Source of the DNA: Planctomycetota bacterium
GTDB taxonomy: Bacteria > Planctomycetota > Planctomycetia > Pirellulales > UBA1268
DNA: 44,296 nucleotides
Direction: 5' to 3'
NCBI GenBank assembly: GCA_018970785.1
Contig: JAGWVR010000021.1
Span: 1-44,296 of the forward strand
Part shown: piece by piece, positions 32,573 to 42,423 of the stretch
How the letters are laid out: every line of letters starts with the position of its first letter
How positions within the stretch are numbered: position 1 is the first letter of the stretch
Made by a program: the position numbers and the translations under genes
Notes under the pieces: model-generated
Told to the model about the DNA's origin: nothing
What the model saw: only the letters and a program-made list of their open reading frames with translations
Databases searched by the model: none

Positions 32573-35500
32573 TCACGGCCCGGCGTTGGCGGCCGGCTCC
32601 GCCCGCAGCGCGAGGAGGTAGGCGAGCAGATCGCGCATGCCGTCGGGGGGAACCGCCTCGTGGAAGTTGGCCGGCATCAGCGACAGGGCCGAGGGACGAC
32701 GCTCGTCGATCTCCGTCCGGGCGACGGCGAACTCCTTGCCCTGCTGATCGACGCACACCAGCGCGTCGGGAGTTTCGTGGGTGACGATCCCGGCCAGCAC
32801 GCGGCCGCCGGTGGTGAGGATCGTCGTCACGCGGAAGGCGACGTCGACGTTGCGATTGGGGTCGAGGACATCCTCGACCACCCGGTCGAGACCGCGGTTG
32901 CCGATGCCGTCGAGCTGCGGGCCGACCTTCGCCCCCTCGCCGGCCACTTGGTGGCACTGGATGCAGTGCTTGCGGAACAGGGCCTTGCCGGCGTCGGCAT
33001 CGCCGCCGTGCCGGCGGTAGTCCTGCCGCCGGTCGTCGATCAGCTGGGCCAGCGCCGCATCGTCCGCCGGGGCGGTGGCGGCGAGGCGCTCGACGCGCTC
33101 GCGGAGCGGCCCGGCGCGGAGGCCCGCCAGCCGCGAGGCCACCGCCGGATCGACGAGCAGCCGGGGCGAGCAGGCGCCCTGCTCCACGGCATCGCCGAGC
33201 ACGCCGCAGCCCCCTTCGTCGGCTGCCAGCCGCACGGCGAGCTCGCGTTGGTCGGCCGCGCTGGCCGTGCGGAGGAGGTCGCGGACGAGCGGCGCGCCGG
33301 CATCGCCGGCACGGCTCGCGATCAGCCGGCCCGCCTCGGCGCGCGTGGCGTCGGTCGCGTTCGGGAGCGTGAACACCAGCGCCAGCGCGTCGAGCCGGGC
33401 GTCGGGGGCGAGCGCACCCAGCGCCGCCGCCGCCGCGACGCGCGTCGCCGTCGCCGCCGGCACGTCGGTGAGGAGGAGGGCGAGCGGCGCGGCGAGGCCG
33501 TCGAGGCCGAACCCTGCGGCGAGGGCCGCGGCCGCCTGGCGCCCGGTGTCGGTGCCGCCGGGGTCGAGCCGGGCGTCGGAGAATCGCCCCACCGCCAGCC
33601 AGGCGTAGGCACCGCCGTCGTCGCCGTCGATCACCTCGACCACCACGCGCCGCCCGGCGATGTCGGCGGTGTCCCAGGTGACGGGCTGGGCGGTGTCGTT
33701 TCGCGGCGGCGCCGCGGTGCGGAGGACTTCCTCGGTGACGGCATCGCGGATGCGGATCAGGTTCTTGCCCTGCGGACCACGGTCCGGGGAACCGTCGTGA
33801 CCGGCGAGAAAAAACGACAGTGCCGGCCCGACGGCGAAAGGCTCGGAGCGGAGGACGCCGGTCGACTGCTCGCCGCGCGGCATGCTGACGCGGAACCGGC
33901 CGCTGCCCCCGTCTGCCGACGGCCGCTCGCGGACCGGCCACGGCTCGCCCGCGCCGCTCCGCCCCGGCAACGGCGACACGGTCCAGTCGATCGTGGCCGC
34001 CACGGCGCGTGGCCGACCGGCCTCGTCGAGCTCGAGGAGACGGCGGGCGACGGCATCGGCCCAGGCGACGACCGCCGGGGCGGCCCGCTGCCCCTGCCGC
34101 GCCAGCGTGGCCCGGACCGTCTCCAACAGCCTGACTTGGAACGGCAGATCGGCGGCAAAGCGCCGGTCGACCACGGCGGCGAGCCGGCCGAGACCGGCCG
34201 TCGAGGCGTGGGTGGCGGCGTGCTGGACCAGCGCCGTGAGGCGCTCGCGCGACCCGGGATCGTCGCCGGCGACTCCACCCCTGGCGAGGAAGCCGACGAT
34301 CGCATCGCCGGCCGGAGCCGATTCGAGGCCGAGGCAGACTTCGGCGAGGATTTCCTCGCCCGGGCTCCCCGCCATGGCGGCCACCGCAGCGGTGAGCGAC
34401 GGTTCGTCACGGAGCCGGGAGCGGAGCGCGAGGCGCAGGGCGTGGCGGAGGTGAACGTCGGCCGGAGCGGCGCCGCGGATGGCGTCGGTGAGGGCTGCGA
34501 CGAGCGTGGCGCCGCTGCCGCCGTCGATCGCGGCCGGAAGGCGGGCGGCCGCCGCCGCGGCGGCCCGGCGGACGAGCGGATCGCCGTCGTGAAGCGCCTC
34601 GCCGACAAGCGCCGTGAGACCGGCCGGGTCGGCGACCAGGCCCGAACCGGCGATCCGCAGCGCGTGCTGGCGCAGCACGGCGTCGGAGTCCCGCGCCAAC
34701 CCGCCGAGCCCGACGGCATCGAGCAGCCCCAGCCGGGCCTGGCACCATCCGGCGGCGGCGCGGGCCGCCGCGGGCGCCGTCGGGTCGGCGGCGAGCGCGG
34801 CCAGCGGTGCCGCGACGGCGGCGGCGTCTCCCCCCACGATCCGCTCGCGGGCCAGCTCGCGCCGCGTCCGGTTGGTATCGCGCAGGACGGCGACGAGCTC
34901 GTCGGTGGCGAGCCCGTCGAGCCGTGTCGTCGCCAGTGGAGGCGTCGGCGGCGTGTCGACGCCCCGGTAGGAGATGCGCCAGATCCGCCCGCTTGTCCGG
35001 TCGCGCCCCGGGTGGTCGAGCGGCACCTCGTAATGGCCGATGATCCGGTTGTAGAAGTCGGCGACGTACAGCGCGCCGTCGGGGCCGAGGCGCAGGTCGA
35101 CCGGGCGAAACCAGGGATCGGCCGCGGCGAGGAGGTCGGGTTCCTCGACGGCGCGGACGGTCGCGCCGTCACGCACCAGACGGTTGCGGTTGATCCGGCT
35201 GGTCATGACGTTGCCGCCGAAGCAGTTGCCCCGGTAGGCCGGCGGGAACCGGACGTCGTCGTAGATCGCCAGCCCGCCGATCGCCGTCGAGCCGTGGAGG
35301 TGGTCCATCACGGCGGGCACGAAGCCGAGGCCGTCGTGTGGACGGCCGAAGCTCTCGTAGCGCCCCTCCTGGAGCAGCAGCGTGACCGGCTTGGTGTGGC
35401 AGTCGGCGGTGAACAGGTCGCCATGCTCGTCGAAGTCCATCCCGAAGGGGTTGACCTGCCCCCAGGTGAAGTGCTCGATGCGGCTGCCGTCGGCGCGGAA

Positions 35501-36181
35501 CCGGAACGTGTTGCCCGACTGCATCGAAATGGCATGCCCGTCGGCCCCGGCGACGGTCGACTCGTTGTTGAACCCGTGGCAGGCGTAGATCCAGCCGTCA
35601 GGCCCGCGGCGGAAGGCGTTGCACATGCCGTGCGTGTCCTTCTTCCACCCCAGCGGTCCGTAGAGCACCTTCCGCTCGTCGGCGCGGCCGTCGCCGTCGA
35701 CGTCGCGCAGGTGCCAGATGTTGGGGATGCTGAAGCAGATCACGCCGTCGGCGACCGGCACCAGGCCGATCGGGATGTTGAGCCCGTCGGCGAACGTGGT
35801 CGACTCCTCCCAGACGCCGTCGCCGTCGCGGTCGGCGAACACCTGGATGAAGTCCTGCCCGTCGCGGTCGGCAGGCGCCGCGAACGGATACTCGCGCGAG
35901 CAGGTCACCCACAGCCGCCCGCGGTCGTCGCAGGCGATGTTCATCGGCTTGGCGATCCGGTCCTCGGAGGCGACCAGTTCGGCGACGAACCCCGGCGGCA
36001 GCGTGAACCCGGCCCGCTCCTCGGCCGGCGTGAGCGGCTCGGTCGGGCGGACGTGCGAGGCGAAGGGATCGTCGCGCTCGGCCGAAAAGCCCCGGGGGGA
36101 TCCCGAGCCGACGGCGAGCGCGGCGGCGACGGCAAGGATCGATCGGGCGACGCGACAGACTGAAGCAACTGGCCAGGCCAC
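32573..36181 (-). CDS. PVC-type haem-binding protein (membrane-bound dehydrogenase-like, CxxCH C-terminus)
   Basis: This is a 1202-aa exported protein. The signal peptide is in the first 35 residues (ASVCRVARSILAVAAALAVG). Next comes a beta-propeller of the glucose/sorbosone-dehydrogenase type (about 65-450, repeated D-DGDG-type loops, e.g. FADRDGDGVWEES and RDVDGDGRADERKV). A long HEAT-like helical middle follows (about 460-950), then a C-terminal haem-c domain with HCIQCHQVAGEG, TFIL-type strands and the closing MRDLLAYLLAL. The family is characteristic of Planctomycetota/Verrucomicrobiota and is thought to oxidise a sugar or alcohol and pass electrons to the haem. GTG 36181 with GGAG 8 nt before is the best start; the frame is open to 36484 without homology. 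Confidence 0.92.
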   Translation of the reverse strand: MAWPVASVCRVARSILAVAAALAVGSGSPRGFSAERDDPFASHVRPTEPLTPAEERAGFTLPPGFVAELVASEDRIAKPMNIACDDRGRLWVTCSREYPFAAPADRDGQDFIQVFADRDGDGVWEESTTFADGLNIPIGLVPVADGVICFSIPNIWHLRDVDGDGRADERKVLYGPLGWKKDTHGMCNAFRRGPDGWIYACHGFNNESTVAGADGHAISMQSGNTFRFRADGSRIEHFTWGQVNPFGMDFDEHGDLFTADCHTKPVTLLLQEGRYESFGRPHDGLGFVPAVMDHLHGSTAIGGLAIYDDVRFPPAYRGNCFGGNVMTSRINRNRLVRDGATVRAVEEPDLLAAADPWFRPVDLRLGPDGALYVADFYNRIIGHYEVPLDHPGRDRTSGRIWRISYRGVDTPPTPPLATTRLDGLATDELVAVLRDTNRTRRELARERIVGGDAAAVAAPLAALAADPTAPAAARAAAGWCQARLGLLDAVGLGGLARDSDAVLRQHALRIAGSGLVADPAGLTALVGEALHDGDPLVRRAAAAAAARLPAAIDGGSGATLVAALTDAIRGAAPADVHLRHALRLALRSRLRDEPSLTAAVAAMAGSPGEEILAEVCLGLESAPAGDAIVGFLARGGVAGDDPGSRERLTALVQHAATHASTAGLGRLAAVVDRRFAADLPFQVRLLETVRATLARQGQRAAPAVVAWADAVARRLLELDEAGRPRAVAATIDWTVSPLPGRSGAGEPWPVRERPSADGGSGRFRVSMPRGEQSTGVLRSEPFAVGPALSFFLAGHDGSPDRGPQGKNLIRIRDAVTEEVLRTAAPPRNDTAQPVTWDTADIAGRRVVVEVIDGDDGGAYAWLAVGRFSDARLDPGGTDTGRQAAAALAAGFGLDGLAAPLALLLTDVPAATATRVAAAAALGALAPDARLDALALVFTLPNATDATRAEAGRLIASRAGDAGAPLVRDLLRTASAADQRELAVRLAADEGGCGVLGDAVEQGACSPRLLVDPAVASRLAGLRAGPLRERVERLAATAPADDAALAQLIDDRRQDYRRHGGDADAGKALFRKHCIQCHQVAGEGAKVGPQLDGIGNRGLDRVVEDVLDPNRNVDVAFRVTTILTTGGRVLAGIVTHETPDALVCVDQQGKEFAVARTEIDERRPSALSLMPANFHEAVPPDGMRDLLAYLLALRAEPAANAGP

Positions 36182-36332
36182 GGCACACACTCCAGGAACA
36201 GGCAGACGGCCCACCGGACGCTGACCCAAATCGTAGCCCACACCCGACCGGCGGTCGCCGGGCGGCGCGGGCGCGGCGGGGGGCGGTCGTCGGCGCTGTC
36301 GGTCATGCCGGCGAGAAACAGCGGGCCATTCC

Positions 36333-38528
36333 TCAGCCCGCGCCGGCCGCGGCGACGATCCCTTCGAGGCGGTTGCCGGCGGCCCGATGGCGGAGGATCC
36401 GCTCCGTCTTCTCGACGATCTGCGCCGCCGCCTCCACCGGGGGCAGCCCGGCGTCGTAGATGTTGGAGATGACCGTGACTTCATGGCGGATCGCGGCGTT
36501 GCCGCTGGCCCGCGCCGCCGCGGGCCGGACGGCTTCGGGCACGCGGTACACCAGATACGCCGACAGGCTCCGCGACGCGCGCGCGTCTCCGCCGGGGCGC
36601 TCGCCGATGAGGTGGATCACCACGTCCGCGCCGAGCCGCTCCCCGACCGGCTCGGCGAGCTTCACCCTCCCGTGCCGCGCCGCCAGCGGCACGCCGACGC
36701 CGATCCCGCGGGCGGCGAGGCCGTCGAGGAGGAGGGGGAGGAGATCGGGAAGGTTGTGGTGGACCGCCGCCGCCGACAGGCCGTCGGAGACGAGGATCTG
36801 CACCGGGAAGGGTTCGGCGGCGAGGCCCTCGAGAGCCCCCGCGGCCGGCCGAGCGCCGAGCGCCGGGTGGGCGAGGTGCTCGTCGTGCGTGGTCGCGGCG
36901 GTGGCGATCTCGCGGAATCGCGCGACGGCCCGCAAGCGGTCGAGGTCGAGCGGCAGGTGGACCGCCGCGCGGCCGACCGCCTGGTGCCAGCGCACGCGGC
37001 GCGCGACCGAATCGGCGGGCCGCGGTCCGGCATGCTCGAAGCCGTGGAGCGCCGGCGTGGCGGCGACGAGCTCCTCGAACTCCTCGGCCGAACCGCAGAA
37101 CAGCTCCGGCCGGCCCCACGCCGGACCGCGCACCACCGCGCCGGCCCCGTCGCGGGCGAGGATCCCGCGCGCGAGGCACCAGGCGAGGAATTCCCCGGCC
37201 GGCTCGCGGCCGTGGATCTCGCGGAGCGTCTGGTTGTCGTGGGCGCTGGTGTCGAAGTAGGCGAGCATCCGGTCGGTGTTGAGGGCCACGTCCATGAAGT
37301 AGGTGGCGCCGGCCGCGGCGAGCAGCTCGGTCGTGGCCTGCTGCCCCTCGAGGCCGCTCTCGGCGTGGAGCGTGTAGCAGCTGCCGATCCCCATCGGCAG
37401 CCCGAGGAGCTTGCCGAGGAACAGATCCTGGAGGCTGGCGGCGAGAAGCTCGAAGTTGTCGCGGTGGGTCTCCGGGCCGATGAATCCGGTGACGTTGTTG
37501 ATCATGAACGGGTCGTAGCGCCGCGCGAGGCCGTAGCACAGCGCCTCGGTCGTGGTCATGTCGATCCCCTCGTGCCGCCCGTAGCTGAACTCGCTCCCCT
37601 GCCCGGTCTCGAAATACATGCACTGCGGCGCGGCCCCGAGCGGGCCGCGCCGTTGCATCGTCTGCCAGCCCTCGTCGAGGAGGTCGACCGTGACGTCGAA
37701 CTCGGCCACGAGCGTGGCCTCGGTGCCGGCCAGGCTCTGGAAGAGGATCTCGACCGGGGCGCCGCGGTCGAGGGCGGCCAGTTGCGTCTTCACGTGGGAC
37801 AGCACGCAGATCTGCGTCGGCGCGCCGGCCCGGCGGCGCAGGTCGTCGAGCAGGTGGAGCACGGCGGCGACGTTGTCGACGGTGTCGATCGCCGGATTGA
37901 CGCCGATCAGCGCGTCGCCCGCCGCCATCGACAGCCCCCACCAGGTGAGCAGGGCGATCCCGCGGGGATCGTCGGTGGGATGGTTGGGCTGGAGCCGCGA
38001 GGAGAGCGTGCCGGGCGCGCCGAGGAGCGTGCGGGCGCGCGAGCGATTGGCGATCCGCCGCGCCACGAGGATCAGCTCGTGGATGTCGCAGAGCTTCGCG
38101 ACCGCCGCCGCCGTGACGCCGGTGAGCCCGCGGCCGAGGCGCACCGCTTCCGTTCCGGAGCAGGCGAGGAGCCGATCCTTGAGCTGGCCGAAGGTGAGCG
38201 GGGCGATCTCCCGGTAGACCGCGCCGTCGACGTCGTAGTTGACCCGCATCACGTCGTCGATCCGCCCGTCGCCGGTGAGCAGCGGCCGCTCGTGCACGTG
38301 GGCGACGGTGAGCCCGGCGAGGATCGTGCGCGCCGTCTCGCGGGCGATGTCGTCGGCGGCCGCGAGCCCGGCGTGACGGTCGCCCGCCTTGGGGAAGTCG
38401 GCGGCGCCGAGGAGGCTCTTGAGCCCGACGAAGTCGATCGGGCCGTCGGCACCGGCGCCGCGGTAGGTCTCGTCGGGCCGCGGCGGCGGCAGCGGGATCT
38501 GCAACAGCGGCGTGAGGCGGGAGGCCAT
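36333..38528 (-). CDS. eutBC: ethanolamine ammonia-lyase, fused large and small subunits (EutB-EutC)
   Basis: This is a 731-aa protein that reads as EutB (about 1-455) joined directly to EutC (about 470-731). EutB marks: VAHVHERPLLTGDGRIDD, NPAIDTVDNVAAVLHLLDD, YFETGQGSEFSYGRHEGID with the catalytic Glu, and NNVTGFIGPETHRDNFELL. EutC marks: VQILVSDGLSAAAVHHNLPD, HGRVKLAEPVGERLGADVVI and HLIGERPGGDARASRSLSAYL. It converts ethanolamine to acetaldehyde and ammonia with adenosylcobalamin. Normally these are two genes, so the fusion is notable. It is followed in the operon order by nothing visible, and preceded by eutA and the permease. The start at ATG 38528 has a GGGAG only 1 nt away, so the RBS is odd. 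Confidence 0.92.
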   Translation of the reverse strand: MASRLTPLLQIPLPPPRPDETYRGAGADGPIDFVGLKSLLGAADFPKAGDRHAGLAAADDIARETARTILAGLTVAHVHERPLLTGDGRIDDVMRVNYDVDGAVYREIAPLTFGQLKDRLLACSGTEAVRLGRGLTGVTAAAVAKLCDIHELILVARRIANRSRARTLLGAPGTLSSRLQPNHPTDDPRGIALLTWWGLSMAAGDALIGVNPAIDTVDNVAAVLHLLDDLRRRAGAPTQICVLSHVKTQLAALDRGAPVEILFQSLAGTEATLVAEFDVTVDLLDEGWQTMQRRGPLGAAPQCMYFETGQGSEFSYGRHEGIDMTTTEALCYGLARRYDPFMINNVTGFIGPETHRDNFELLAASLQDLFLGKLLGLPMGIGSCYTLHAESGLEGQQATTELLAAAGATYFMDVALNTDRMLAYFDTSAHDNQTLREIHGREPAGEFLAWCLARGILARDGAGAVVRGPAWGRPELFCGSAEEFEELVAATPALHGFEHAGPRPADSVARRVRWHQAVGRAAVHLPLDLDRLRAVARFREIATAATTHDEHLAHPALGARPAAGALEGLAAEPFPVQILVSDGLSAAAVHHNLPDLLPLLLDGLAARGIGVGVPLAARHGRVKLAEPVGERLGADVVIHLIGERPGGDARASRSLSAYLVYRVPEAVRPAAARASGNAAIRHEVTVISNIYDAGLPPVEAAAQIVEKTERILRHRAAGNRLEGIVAAAGAG

Positions 38529-38590
38529 ACTCCCAACGATACCGCCTGATGGATGCGCTGCCAGCGACACCGCCGCGCGATTCACCCCGT

Positions 38591-40021
38591 TCAGCCGCTC
38601 AGGCCGTGGAACGACACCGGCACGACGCCGTCGCGCCAGGCACCGAGCGTGCACCAGCGGGCCAGGGGCAGGTCGATCTCGTCGACCACCACCAGCGGCA
38701 CGTCGATCCGCCCCCAGCGCGTGGCCGCCTGACCGAGCGACTGCCCGCAATCGGTGTCGAGGAGCAGCACCAGCGGTTGCCGCGCCGGCCAGGAGGTTTC
38801 CAGCGCCGCCGCGAGCCGGCCGCCGAAGCCGCGCACCACGCCCGCCTCGGGAGCGATCCCGGTCACCCGCAGCGCCGCCCCCCCGGGGCAGCGCCGGGCG
38901 AGATCGAGCACGGCGGCCACGAGCCGGTCGTCGGCCCCGGCCGTGAGCGTGCCCACGATCGGCAGATCGGCCAACGGCAAGCGGCCCCGGTCGGGGAGGT
39001 GGATGCTCGCCCCCGAGATCCGTGTCGCGTGGCGGAGCAGTCCGGCCACGGTGGCCCGCCCTCCGCCGACGGGGACCCAGTCCGACCACTGGCCGCTCCA
39101 GCGCGGATGCGCGAGCAGCCGTCGCGCCAGATCGACGCCGAGATCGCCGAACGGTGTGACGTCGGCCGCGGCCCGGCCCGCGACGGCCGCATACACCAGG
39201 TCGCCGACGCCCCCCGAGAGCGTGACGATCGGCTCGGCGGCCGTCGCCTCGGCCGGCATCCGGAACGGCACCTGGAGGTGCCCGAGCCATTCGCGGGCGG
39301 CCGGATCGACCGCCCCCCCGCCGACCGCGCGGTCGAGGCGGGCGAGATACCAGTCGAGGAGCCGGTCGAGATCGGCCGCCGCGAGGTCGTCACCGGGCCG
39401 GGCCGCGATCCCGAGCGCCGCGAAGGCGGCGGCGGCGTGCTCGGAGAGCGCGGTGATCCGCCGCGTGCCGGGCACGAAGCGCACGTGCCGGGCGCCGACG
39501 AACAGGCAGCCGGTCGAGAGGACGTCGCCGCCCCGGCCGTGGGCGAGGTTCGTCGTGCCGCCGCCGATGTCGAGGTGGATGAAGGGGCGATCGGGATGAC
39601 GTCGCGACAGCGCGGCACAACTCCCCTGGAACGCCAGCCACGATTCGAGACAGGGATCGTCGGCGGTCGCGACCAGCGCCGTCCCGAGGCGCTGGCGGAT
39701 CGCCGCCACGAGCCCGACGGCGTTGTCGCGCCGCGCCGTGAGCCCGGTGACGAGGGCCCCGCCGCCGACCACCGCGCCTCCGCCGGGATCGACGCCGCCC
39801 CGCGACAGCCAGTCGTCGACGAAGCGCAGCGTGGCGGCGAGGTCGAGCCGTTCGCCGGAGAGCGGCGTGAACACCAGCGGCGAGCGGAACGTCTCGCGCA
39901 CCGCGCCCCATTCCATCCGACCGGTGACGGCATTGCGGCGCACCGTCGCCTCGGCCACCAGGCCGCTCGACGTCGTCGTGCCGAAATCGAGCCCGACGAG
40001 CAGCGTCATCGGCGCGGCCAT
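38591..40021 (-). CDS. eutA: ethanolamine ammonia-lyase reactivating factor EutA
   Basis: This is a 476-aa actin/HSP70-type ATPase of the EutA family. LVGLDFGTTTSSGLV is the phosphate-1 motif, FIHLDIGGGTTNLAHG phosphate-2, and LSGGVGDLVYAAVAG the adenosine region. The middle part (PFGDLGVDLARRLL) is family-typical. EutA removes damaged cobalamin from the ammonia-lyase at the cost of ATP. Its ATG (40021) overlaps the permease stop by 1 nt (TGATG), and it is followed after 62 nt by eutBC, so the three form an operon. Confidence 0.9.
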   Translation of the reverse strand: MAAPMTLLVGLDFGTTTSSGLVAEATVRRNAVTGRMEWGAVRETFRSPLVFTPLSGERLDLAATLRFVDDWLSRGGVDPGGGAVVGGGALVTGLTARRDNAVGLVAAIRQRLGTALVATADDPCLESWLAFQGSCAALSRRHPDRPFIHLDIGGGTTNLAHGRGGDVLSTGCLFVGARHVRFVPGTRRITALSEHAAAAFAALGIAARPGDDLAAADLDRLLDWYLARLDRAVGGGAVDPAAREWLGHLQVPFRMPAEATAAEPIVTLSGGVGDLVYAAVAGRAAADVTPFGDLGVDLARRLLAHPRWSGQWSDWVPVGGGRATVAGLLRHATRISGASIHLPDRGRLPLADLPIVGTLTAGADDRLVAAVLDLARRCPGGAALRVTGIAPEAGVVRGFGGRLAAALETSWPARQPLVLLLDTDCGQSLGQAATRWGRIDVPLVVVDEIDLPLARWCTLGAWRDGVVPVSFHGLSG

Positions 40022-41589
40022 CAGCGCCGCATCCCGAAGGCCGCAGGGTCGGGCAGCGGCGGGCCGGGGAAGTGCCGGCGCTTGTGGAGGAACCACCACA
40101 CGGCTAGCACGAGCGCGAATCCGGGCACGATCACCAGCGCCACGTCGTTGGGGGGCTGGACGCCGATCGCGAACAGGGCGATCCCGCCGGCGAGGCACAC
40201 CGCCGCGAGCGGCCGGTAGGCGGGCCCCAGCGTCCACGGCCCCATCCTCGTCCAGGTACGGCCGTAGGCCCGCAGCCCCGACAGCGTCGGCATCAGGTAG
40301 GAGACGTACAGCAGGATCACGCACACCGCCGTGATCGTGAGGTACGGCACCAGCGCCGTGAACACCACCGCCAGCCCGGCGAACACCCAGATCGCCACGT
40401 TGGGCGTGCGATGCACCGGGCTGACGCGGCGGAGCAGCGGCGACCAGGGGAGCCCGCCGTCGCGGGCGAAGGCGTAGAGCATCCGCGACCCGCTGGTCAC
40501 GGTCGCCAGGCCGCAGCAGAACTGCGCCGCCGCGATCCCCGCCAGCAGCGCCAGGCGGAGCGGACCGGGGATCACCTCGGCCAGCGTCCAGAAGAAGGCG
40601 TTGCCCCCCTGCGCGGCGGCGGCGTCGACGTCGGGGATCGCCATCACCAGCGCCGCCAGCATCACCCAGCCGGCGACCGCCGAGACGACGACGGCGCGGA
40701 CGATCGCCTTGGGGACCTCGGCGGCGGCGTGGACCGTCTCCTCGGCGGCGTGCGCCGAGGCGTCGAAGCCGGTGATCGTGAAGGCGGGGAGGAGCAGCCC
40801 CAGCGCGAACGCCCACCCGGGGCTGTCGGTGGCCGGCCAGACCGGCTCACCGGCCGGGATCCCGGTCATGTTCCGCAGGTCGATCAGGCGCTCCGGGTGG
40901 AGGGCGGGAGCCAGCATCACCAGCGACAGCGTCAGCGCCGCGGCGATCACGAGGATCAGCCAGCCGCTGGCGTCGGTGATCCGCGTCGTCGCGCGGATCC
41001 CGACGTGATTGAACGCCGCCTGCGTGAGCGTGAGGAGGGCCACCGCGCCGAGCTGGACGACGAGGGGCACGGTCCGCGCCGATCCTCCCTGGAGCAGTTC
41101 GTGGACCGGCGCCGTGCCGACCAGCGCCGCCAGCGTCTCCCCGGCGGCCGCGGGGGACCAGCCGAGTGCCGGAGCGAAGGCGCCGAAGCAGAACTGCACC
41201 GTCGCGAGGTTGACGGCGGCGAGCACGGTGACGATGCCGGCGAGGTTGAACCACGCGGTGGCCCATCCCCAGCCACGGCCGCCGAGGATCGCTCCCCAGT
41301 GGTAGAGGCCGCCGGCGGTGGGAAATGCCGACGCGACCTGCGCCATGGTGCCGGCGAACGCCAGCGCCAGCAGACTCATCAGCGGCCAACCGAGCCCGAC
41401 GCTCGCCCCGCCCGAGGCACACAGCCCGACCGGGAACGACGTGATCCCGCCGGCGAGGATGCAGATGATCGACAGCGAGATGCAGTAGTTGGAGAACCCG
41501 CCGATGCGGCGTTCGAGTTCCTGGGTGTAGCCGAGGGCGGCGAGGGTGCGGACATCGTCGTCGATGTCGGGCTGCCGGCCGGAGGTCAT
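40021..41589 (-). CDS. APC-family amino acid/ethanolamine permease
   Basis: This is a 522-aa transporter with about 12 membrane segments. GGFSNYCISLSIICILAGGI with TSFPVGL is the conserved first-helix region, and ITGFDASAHAAEETVHAAAE the helix 6-7 region (G-Phe-E type motif altered to GFDAS). This places it in the GABA/amino-acid-permease branch of the APC superfamily, which includes ethanolamine permeases. As the first gene of an operon with eutA and eutBC it is probably an ethanolamine importer; substrate assignment rests on that context. ATG 41589 has GGGAG upstream. Confidence 0.87.
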   Translation of the reverse strand: MTSGRQPDIDDDVRTLAALGYTQELERRIGGFSNYCISLSIICILAGGITSFPVGLCASGGASVGLGWPLMSLLALAFAGTMAQVASAFPTAGGLYHWGAILGGRGWGWATAWFNLAGIVTVLAAVNLATVQFCFGAFAPALGWSPAAAGETLAALVGTAPVHELLQGGSARTVPLVVQLGAVALLTLTQAAFNHVGIRATTRITDASGWLILVIAAALTLSLVMLAPALHPERLIDLRNMTGIPAGEPVWPATDSPGWAFALGLLLPAFTITGFDASAHAAEETVHAAAEVPKAIVRAVVVSAVAGWVMLAALVMAIPDVDAAAAQGGNAFFWTLAEVIPGPLRLALLAGIAAAQFCCGLATVTSGSRMLYAFARDGGLPWSPLLRRVSPVHRTPNVAIWVFAGLAVVFTALVPYLTITAVCVILLYVSYLMPTLSGLRAYGRTWTRMGPWTLGPAYRPLAAVCLAGGIALFAIGVQPPNDVALVIVPGFALVLAVWWFLHKRRHFPGPPLPDPAAFGMRR

Positions 41590-42021
41590 CGATCGGCTCC
41601 CTGCGTGGTCGGAGACGTGGGGCGCGACGTTCGCAGCCCAACCGCCGGACGGTCGATCCCTGCCGAGGGTACTGATCTCCCGCCGTGTCTGCGAATACGA
41701 TCTCCACGACGGCAGCCGATCACCCGATCGCATTCCACGCCGGACGGATCGACCGTGGCAGCCTCCGCATGTCGCCAGCCTCACTGAAACACCCCCCCGA
41801 TCCCCCGGCACTGATCCCGGCCAGGGCCCGCGTGTCTGCACCGTGCGGCGGCGGCACGAACCACGCGAGGTCGGGCGGTTCGGGAAGGCCCAGGCCTGTA
41901 TCTTCCGGTTTGGGAATGAGAACACGCCTGATACCTGGCAGACACGATCCCCGCGGGGAGTCCACCGCGGTCGCCATCGCAGTTGATGACCGGGGAACCG
42001 GACGTTTCCGGGCGAAACACC
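41590..42021. other. non-coding or decayed region upstream of the eut operon
   Basis: No intact gene is seen. It holds the eut promoter on the minus strand and, further right, leads into an esterase fragment. The N-terminal half of that esterase was not found here. Confidence 0.5.
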
Positions 42022-42423
42022 ATGAAGAGATTCCGCCCGCGCGTGTGGAGCACGATCGCCCTCACCGGTGCGGCCGACACCCTGAACCCGCTCGAGGGCG
42101 GGCCTCCGCGGTTGGCATTCGGGGGAAAACAGCAAGGCGGCCGGCCGAAACCACCCGTTCAGGCCGTCATCGACAGGTGGGCGAAGGCGCTCGAGTGCGC
42201 CCCCGAGCCGCTCCGGGACGAAACAGTCAACGGCGTCCGTACCCGTGTCTGCGGTCCTGGTCGCGACGGGGCGGAGGTCGTCTTCGTCACCGTCGAGGGT
42301 CTCGGCCATCACTGGGCCGGTGGAGAGGCGCAGGCACCCGCCTTCCTCGTCGGCAGCGGCACGGACAAGCTCGAGGCAACCGATGTCGTGTGGGACTTCT
42401 TTCAGTCTCACCCCGGACCGTGA
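42022..42423 (+). pseudogene. C-terminal fragment of a PHB-depolymerase/feruloyl-esterase-like protein
   Basis: From about 42064 the translation reads TGAADTLNPLEGG, then FGGKQQGGRPKPPVQ, a RWAKALECA helix, GAEVVFVTVEGLGHHWAGGE with the catalytic His, and ATDVVWDFFQSHP. This is the last third of a secreted esterase of the PHB-depolymerase (LpqC-type) family. The nucleophile domain is absent: the preceding codons (MKRFRPRVWSTIAL) are not signal-peptide or hydrolase-like, and the catalytic Ser region is not in the window. It is therefore a remnant, possibly left by a deletion. Confidence 0.75.

Noticed and set aside
38529-39290. N-terminal extension of the EutBC frame
   Set aside because: It is antisense-frame sequence inside eutA and adds low-complexity Arg/Gly residues only; ATG 38528 starts the EutB homology.
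36387-40219. Long plus-strand open frames opposite the eut genes
   Set aside because: They are shadows of eutBC and eutA; they show no motifs and no ribosome binding sites.
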